Shown here: positions 59,741 through 64,000 of the stretch, one piece after another
How positions within the stretch are numbered: the stretch's first letter is position 1
How the letters are laid out: every line of letters begins with the position of its first letter
DNA from: an uncultured Candidatus Melainabacteria bacterium
GTDB taxonomy: Bacteria; Cyanobacteriota; Vampirovibrionia; Gastranaerophilales; Gastranaerophilaceae
Direction: 5' to 3'
Length of the DNA: 64,000 nt
NCBI GenBank assembly: GCA_934693235.1
Contig: CAKUUY010000003.1
Coordinates: forward strand, 1 to 64,000
The notes under the pieces: model-generated
What the model saw: only the letters and a program-made list of their open reading frames with translations
Told to the model about the DNA's origin: nothing
The model's database searches: none
Position numbers and translations under genes: made by a program

Positions 59741-60232
59741 TTATTTGATTCTTTTAGCAATATTTTTCACTTTTGAAACATCAAAAATCGGTTTAATACT
59801 ATCATTCACATGTTTAATGTATTGTTTCGAATTAGACGTATTTGCACAATTTTTAACCTTAAAATCCGTTTCTTCAGTAGATATTTTATCCATCATTTTT
59901 TCTGTAAAATTGTAAAGAGTCTTAAAAGGTTTATCTATTAACTCGCCAACTTTGTCATTAATTTTACAAGCTTTACACCAAGTACATGTATCATTATGCG
60001 CTTTAATAACCTGTCTTACTATTTTGTTATCTTCTTCATTATATACCGCAGATTTAGCTTGATTAAAAGAATCTCGTGCTGCACCTTTTAAACTATCTGG
60101 GATAACCCAAGAATGTGCAAAATTAGGTGTTAGAAGCGAATGTGGCTGCATAGCTCCTCGAAGAAAAAAACTACTTGGAGCAATAATACCCGTACCAATT
60201 ATGGCAGTTTTAGTAAATGTCTTTAAATTCAT
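59741..60232 (-). CDS. Small exported/anchored protein with CxxCxxC motif, unknown
   Basis: 163 residues. The N-terminus (KTFTKTAIIGTGIIAPSSFFL) may be a weak signal or anchor. CTWCKACK (about residues 83-90) is a Cys-x2-Cys-x2-Cys set that could bind metal. The remainder is charged and helical. GAGGTT precedes the ATG. No family recognised. Confidence 0.6.
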   Translation of the reverse strand: MNLKTFTKTAIIGTGIIAPSSFFLRGAMQPHSLLTPNFAHSWVIPDSLKGAARDSFNQAKSAVYNEEDNKIVRQVIKAHNDTCTWCKACKINDKVGELIDKPFKTLYNFTEKMMDKISTEETDFKVKNCANTSNSKQYIKHVNDSIKPIFDVSKVKNIAKRIK

Positions 60233-60372
60233 ATTTTAACCTCTAGATTTCTGTACAAATAAATAATGAAGATGAAAATACAAAACTGCGCATTATCTCA
60301 AATTTATTACAAAATATTTACATTAATTAATCATGTCATTGCGCATTTGTTGCACAATCTTTTTACTAAAAC

Positions 60373-61965
60373 CTATTCAAACAACGCATTAATCTTATCT
60401 AAAATATCTTGCGGATCAATTTCGTTTGTAACCTTATTTATATCTTGTGCAACTTGATAAAGTTTAGCAGCTTCTATTTTATCGCCGGTAATTGCAATTG
60501 CACGTGCTAAGTTAAAATGTGCTAATGCATAATTAGGGTTACATTCGATTGATTTTTTAAATAAGTCTGCAGCTTGTTTTACTCTACCTAAGTCATCAAG
60601 ATAAATTACACCCATATTGTTATATGCAATATCATAGCTAGGGTCGAATTTAATAGCTAAACCATATTCCTTCAAAGCTTCATCAATATCACCTTTTCCC
60701 CAGTATAAGAAACCTAAATTACAGTGGATTTTTGCATTTTCAGGGTCAAGGTCAAGAGCGTTTCTGTATACTTGTAAAGCGTTTTCAATATCTTCCTTGT
60801 CATAAAAAGCACTACCTAAATTTACATAAATATCAATATCTTTAGGAGTTAAAAGATAAGCGCTCTGGTATGAACTGATTGCAGCATCCAAATCCTGTTT
60901 AGATTCTTGGTAAACAAAACCTAAAGTCTGATTGATTACACTCGTCCACTGCTTCTTAGGGTTCAATGTAACAGCAGTTTGAAAATGAGAAATAGCTCCA
61001 TCAATATCACCTTTAACATACAAGATATTTGCAAGGTTTGAATGAACATCTGGCATGTTCGGCATAATTTGGATTAGTTTTTCATAAATCTCAACTGCGC
61101 TGTCATAATCCCCTTGTTCTTCGTAAGCTTGGCAAAGGTGTCTGTATGCAGGGATATTCAATCCATCAAGCCAAATAGCCATTTTGTACTCAGTAATAGC
61201 GTCATCAAATTGCCCTAACGAACGATAAATATCTCCTAACAAGCAATATAGGGGAATAAATCCGGGAGCTTTGTCAACCGCTTCTCGGTATAGTTCAAGA
61301 GCTTCGCTTAATCGATTTACCTGTACCAAGTATGCACCTTTAACAAGTGTTGGCAAAAACTTTGCGTAAGTAACCGTTTTGGCAACGTTTCCTAATGCTA
61401 TTTTGTCAAAAGGAAGAGTTAAAACAGATAAAGCGAATTCATATTTTGACAAACAATAGTTTTTAAAACTTCTGGCAGAAGATACATTATACAAACTTGA
61501 AAGCAAAAAGTGAGCGCAAGAATTAGCCAAAGGCATTGCTTTAATTGCTTTTTGTGCATTCATAATTGCATCAGAAAATCTTGCTTTTTTGGTATATGTT
61601 TCCGCCAAAAGATAGTACGCTTTACCTAGTTTTTTATCTTTAGAGATAGCTGTATCTAAATAGTTTATTGCCTTGTCCAAGTCACCTTTAAAAAAGTGAG
61701 CTTGACCTATCTTAAAATAGATTTCAGCTGAATCAATATAAGTCTCTAAAGCGCGTTGGTATTCGGTAATCGCTTCGTCTATGTACTGGCATGAGTTGTA
61801 GATATCTAAATGCCATGCCAAATATAAATCACCTAAACGAATGTGTAAATCCGCATTAGTCGGATCGTCTTGCAGTCCAATCTGACAAAGCTCTATTGCG
61901 CTTTTTACATTACCTGTTTTGTATTCTTTATTAATTTTTTTCTCTAATTGTTTCGTGTTTGTCAT
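60373..61965 (-). CDS. Tetratricopeptide-repeat protein
   Basis: 530 residues of about 12 or 13 TPR units, seen as recurring patterns such as EAIRLYREAVDKAPGFIPLYCLLGDIY and DPENAKIHCNLGFLYWGKGD. One stretch at about 165-200 (SSARSFKNYCLSKYEF, LPFDKIALGN) departs from the repeat and may be an insert. No signal peptide. TPR proteins are scaffolds for complexes; the client is unknown. Single gene. Confidence 0.9.
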   Translation of the reverse strand: MTNTKQLEKKINKEYKTGNVKSAIELCQIGLQDDPTNADLHIRLGDLYLAWHLDIYNSCQYIDEAITEYQRALETYIDSAEIYFKIGQAHFFKGDLDKAINYLDTAISKDKKLGKAYYLLAETYTKKARFSDAIMNAQKAIKAMPLANSCAHFLLSSLYNVSSARSFKNYCLSKYEFALSVLTLPFDKIALGNVAKTVTYAKFLPTLVKGAYLVQVNRLSEALELYREAVDKAPGFIPLYCLLGDIYRSLGQFDDAITEYKMAIWLDGLNIPAYRHLCQAYEEQGDYDSAVEIYEKLIQIMPNMPDVHSNLANILYVKGDIDGAISHFQTAVTLNPKKQWTSVINQTLGFVYQESKQDLDAAISSYQSAYLLTPKDIDIYVNLGSAFYDKEDIENALQVYRNALDLDPENAKIHCNLGFLYWGKGDIDEALKEYGLAIKFDPSYDIAYNNMGVIYLDDLGRVKQAADLFKKSIECNPNYALAHFNLARAIAITGDKIEAAKLYQVAQDINKVTNEIDPQDILDKINALFE

Positions 61966-62082
61966 AATATTATGTTTTTATAAAGATGCTTGACAGAAAT
62001 CACAAATGACTTCATACTAATCATTGTAATTAATATTTTCTAAAAAAGCAAGTTATTTATATTTGTGTGCAAAGGAGTGCCT

Positions 62083-63393
62083 ATGAGAGAAAATAAAATT
62101 TATTTTGTTGATGTTACTAATAGAGATGGGGTTCAAACATCGAGGCTCGGATTAGCAAAATTACAAAAAACGATTATTAACTTAATGCTTGATGATATGG
62201 GGATAACCCAGTCCGAGTTCGGCTTTCCAACAACCCAACACGAAATAAATTATCTTAACGGCAACCTTGAACTGGTTGAAAGAGGTGTTATTTCTAGAAC
62301 TCGTTTGTCCGGTTGGATGAGAGGGATAGCTGATGATGTTGAACTTTCTTTTAAAAATGTTCCGAAACTTAAATACATAAACCTTTCACAATCAACTTCA
62401 GAACAAATGATTAACGGTAAGTATTTAGGTAAAAAAACACCGCAAGATATTATTAACATGACCTGCGAAGCTGTAGAATGTGCAAAATCTCTTGGTGCAA
62501 TTGATATTGGAGTTAACGCTGAGGATGCATCTAGAAGTGATATTGATTTTCTTATCAGATATGCAAATGAAGCTAAAAAAGCAGGAGCAAGACGTTTTAG
62601 ATATTGCGATACTTTGGGTTATGAAGATCCTCAAACAACCTATGAAAGAATTTATAAGATAGCAAAAGAAACAGAAATGCCTCTAGAAATGCATTTCCAC
62701 AATGATTTAGGCATGGCAACGGCGTGTTCCGTAATGGGTGCAAGGGCCGCAGTTGATGCAGGAGTTGACGCTTATATTAATACTGCAATAAACGGCATGG
62801 GTGAACGTGCTGGAAATGCTGATTTAGTTTCTTGTTTGCTTGCAATACTAAAATCTGCAGGATTTAGACAAAGATATAATATTGACCCAAATATTGATTT
62901 AAGCAAAGCATGGAAACTTGCAAAATATACATCATATGCCTTTGGTGTTCCAATTCCTATAAATCAGCCTGCCGTAGGTGATAATGCTTTTGCGCATGAA
63001 TCAGGAATACATGCTGACGGAGCTTTGAAGGACAGAAGAAACTATGAACTTTACGATTTTGAAGAACTTGGTAGAGGAGAACCTGAAATTATTGAAACAG
63101 GTAGAATGATTACAACAGGTGAATATGGCGGAATTAAAGGTTTTAGAAACGTTTATGACAATCTTGAATTAGAATTTAAGGATGAACATGAAGCCAGAAA
63201 TATTTTGGAATTAGCTCGTTACGCAAACGTACATACTCAAAAGCCTTTGACATCAAGTGAATTGAGGTTTATTTACTATTATCCAGATATTGCTGCTAAT
63301 GTCATGACTGTTTCACCTTACTATGAACCACAAGGAGCAATCAAAGAACGTGTAGAAGCAAGATTATTAACTAAACCACATAGGATTATATAA
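62083..63393 (+). CDS. Homocitrate/isopropylmalate-synthase-family DRE-TIM enzyme
   Basis: 436 residues from ATG 62083 with AAAGGAG upstream (an in-frame GTG 18 bases upstream is less likely). DVTNRDGVQTSRLGLAKLQK is the DRE-type start; AEDASRSD and EMHFHNDLGMATA carry the metal ligands His-Asp-type and GMGERAGNADL the C-terminal active-site part. Likely activities are homocitrate synthase, citramalate synthase or Re-citrate synthase; the sequence does not settle which. There is no leucine-pathway neighbour. A terminator follows. Confidence 0.85.
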   Translation: MRENKIYFVDVTNRDGVQTSRLGLAKLQKTIINLMLDDMGITQSEFGFPTTQHEINYLNGNLELVERGVISRTRLSGWMRGIADDVELSFKNVPKLKYINLSQSTSEQMINGKYLGKKTPQDIINMTCEAVECAKSLGAIDIGVNAEDASRSDIDFLIRYANEAKKAGARRFRYCDTLGYEDPQTTYERIYKIAKETEMPLEMHFHNDLGMATACSVMGARAAVDAGVDAYINTAINGMGERAGNADLVSCLLAILKSAGFRQRYNIDPNIDLSKAWKLAKYTSYAFGVPIPINQPAVGDNAFAHESGIHADGALKDRRNYELYDFEELGRGEPEIIETGRMITTGEYGGIKGFRNVYDNLELEFKDEHEARNILELARYANVHTQKPLTSSELRFIYYYPDIAANVMTVSPYYEPQGAIKERVEARLLTKPHRII

Positions 63394-63416
63394 AATAGTT
63401 TGTTTTGATATAAAAA

Positions 63417-63453
63417 AATAAAAGGCTCAGAGTAACAACTGGGCCTTTTATTT
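63417..63453 (+). terminator. Terminator of the DRE-TIM gene
   Basis: AATAAAAGGCTCAG (63417-63430) pairs with CTGGGCCTTTTATT with a wobble and an 8-base loop, followed by T-rich DNA. Confidence 0.85.
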
Positions 63454-63652
63454 ATGTATATTTTCTATCAATTACAAATTTTTACTATGTTTTTCTTTTT
63501 GTAACGCCCATAGTGCCTTAGCGCCCAAATTACTTAATAATTTCATTTTTTATGTAACGAAATATTAACAAAACTTATTAAAAAATTAAAGATTTTGCGC
63601 ACATGTGTCGTCATAAAAGCCATAAGGAAACAAACGGAAAGGAAGACAGGTC

Positions 63653-64000
63653 ATGGGAATGGCAGCTTCGCAGGCAAGATTTTTAGGTCTAACTGCAAGA
63701 AAAACAAATGTTGAATTTGAAGGCCAACAGATTAACCAACAACGAACCACGTTGTCGAACCAATCTGCAAACTACTATAACCAACTTCTAGGAATGGCAG
63801 TACCGGTTCCTCCGTCTGTTGACGATTATACAAAAACAGTTTATACATTTGAAGATGGCGCATTGAGCAATTCAATATCATCAATGATTGCACAACAAGG
63901 CGGCTTGTATTTAATTAGTTATACATCAACATGGACAGATGATTTTGCCGCAGTATCAGCAGGTCAATCAATTGTGACAAAAAGTCAAGGTTCTTACGAA
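63653..64000 (+). CDS. MGMAASQARFLG-family lineage protein, paralogue 2 (partial)
   Basis: 116 codons before the window ends. The first 45 residues (MGMAASQARFLGLTARKTN, then FEGQQINQQRTTLSNQSANYYNQLLGM) almost match the protein at 44854-46029, and the next residues (VPVPPSVDDYTKTVYTFEDG) remain similar. The upstream DNA is also conserved: ATTAAAGATTT, AAGGAAACAAA and GGAAAGGAA...GGTC before the ATG occur at both loci. The gene runs off the window. Confidence 0.75.
   Translation, partial: MGMAASQARFLGLTARKTNVEFEGQQINQQRTTLSNQSANYYNQLLGMAVPVPPSVDDYTKTVYTFEDGALSNSISSMIAQQGGLYLISYTSTWTDDFAAVSAGQSIVTKSQGSYE

Noticed and set aside
1..64000. CRISPR array or insertion sequence
   Set aside because: No regularly spaced direct repeats and no transposase-like protein were found in either strand.

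Overview
The window looks like a chromosomal piece of a gut-type, non-photosynthetic cyanobacterial relative (Vampirovibrionia/Melainabacteria, most likely Gastranaerophilales). The evidence is mixed. The DNA is AT-rich and uses the standard code. The cell is diderm, shown by a Kdo transferase, an Skp/OmpH chaperone, a TpsB/ShlB outer-membrane protein and an MlaEF transporter. The tRNA-Glu gene has the GCCCCCA...TGGGGGT acceptor ends of cyanobacterial and chloroplast tRNA-Glu, and there is a GFTLAEVL-type prepilin. The lineage call is inference; a 16S or marker-gene search outside this window would settle it.

Layout: 0-9 kb holds the end of gap (GAPDH), a secreted small protein, a double M16 peptidase, purA, nth, a conserved unknown, skp/ompH and a TpsB-like barrel. 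8.8-13 kb holds bioD-bioA, a hidden 31-aa membrane peptide, a zinc-ribbon protein and a CNT nucleoside transporter. 13-20 kb holds a tail-anchored glycogen-synthase-like protein, a DUF3137 protein and a tightly overlapping yebC / GAF-GGDEF / tsaE / tsaB operon. 20-24 kb is an accessory stretch with two tandem HNH-like paralogues, a small unknown and a secreted matrixin protease. 24-30 kb holds pnp, a PfkB kinase and an electron-transfer cluster (NfnA-like flavoprotein, 4-Cys small protein, etfB, etfA). 30-37 kb holds mazG, two coupled unknowns, a WecG/TagA glycosyltransferase, a transketolase N-terminal subunit, a YhcH-family sugar protein, a membrane unknown and a uridine-kinase-like gene. 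37-43 kb holds a prepilin, a large membrane-anchored unknown, a Wzx-type flippase and several unknowns. 43-45 kb holds tRNA-Leu and decayed repeats. 45-50 kb holds a lineage-type MGMAASQARFLG protein, waaA and clpC. 50-64 kb holds tRNA-Glu, a probable small RNA, another membrane unknown, a BaiN/HI0933-like flavoprotein, folK, a DapL-like aminotransferase, mlaF/mlaE, a sensor kinase, a large TPR protein, a homocitrate-synthase-like enzyme and the start of a second MGMAASQARFLG protein.

Three lineage-wide signals cut across these genes and are the most interesting part of the window. (1) A short F-x-G motif (FKG, FTG, FSG, FNG, FQG) lies in the non-hydrophobic N-terminal region or at domain junctions of several otherwise unrelated proteins; it may be an undescribed sorting, anchoring or processing signal. 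(2) A TATAAT box sits exactly 6 nt upstream of the start codon in six genes and a TAAAAT box at the same distance in a seventh, which points to widespread leaderless transcription. (3) Two paralogues share both an N-terminal block (MGMAASQARFLGLTARK) and a conserved 5' leader. No CRISPR array, insertion sequence or prophage gene was seen.
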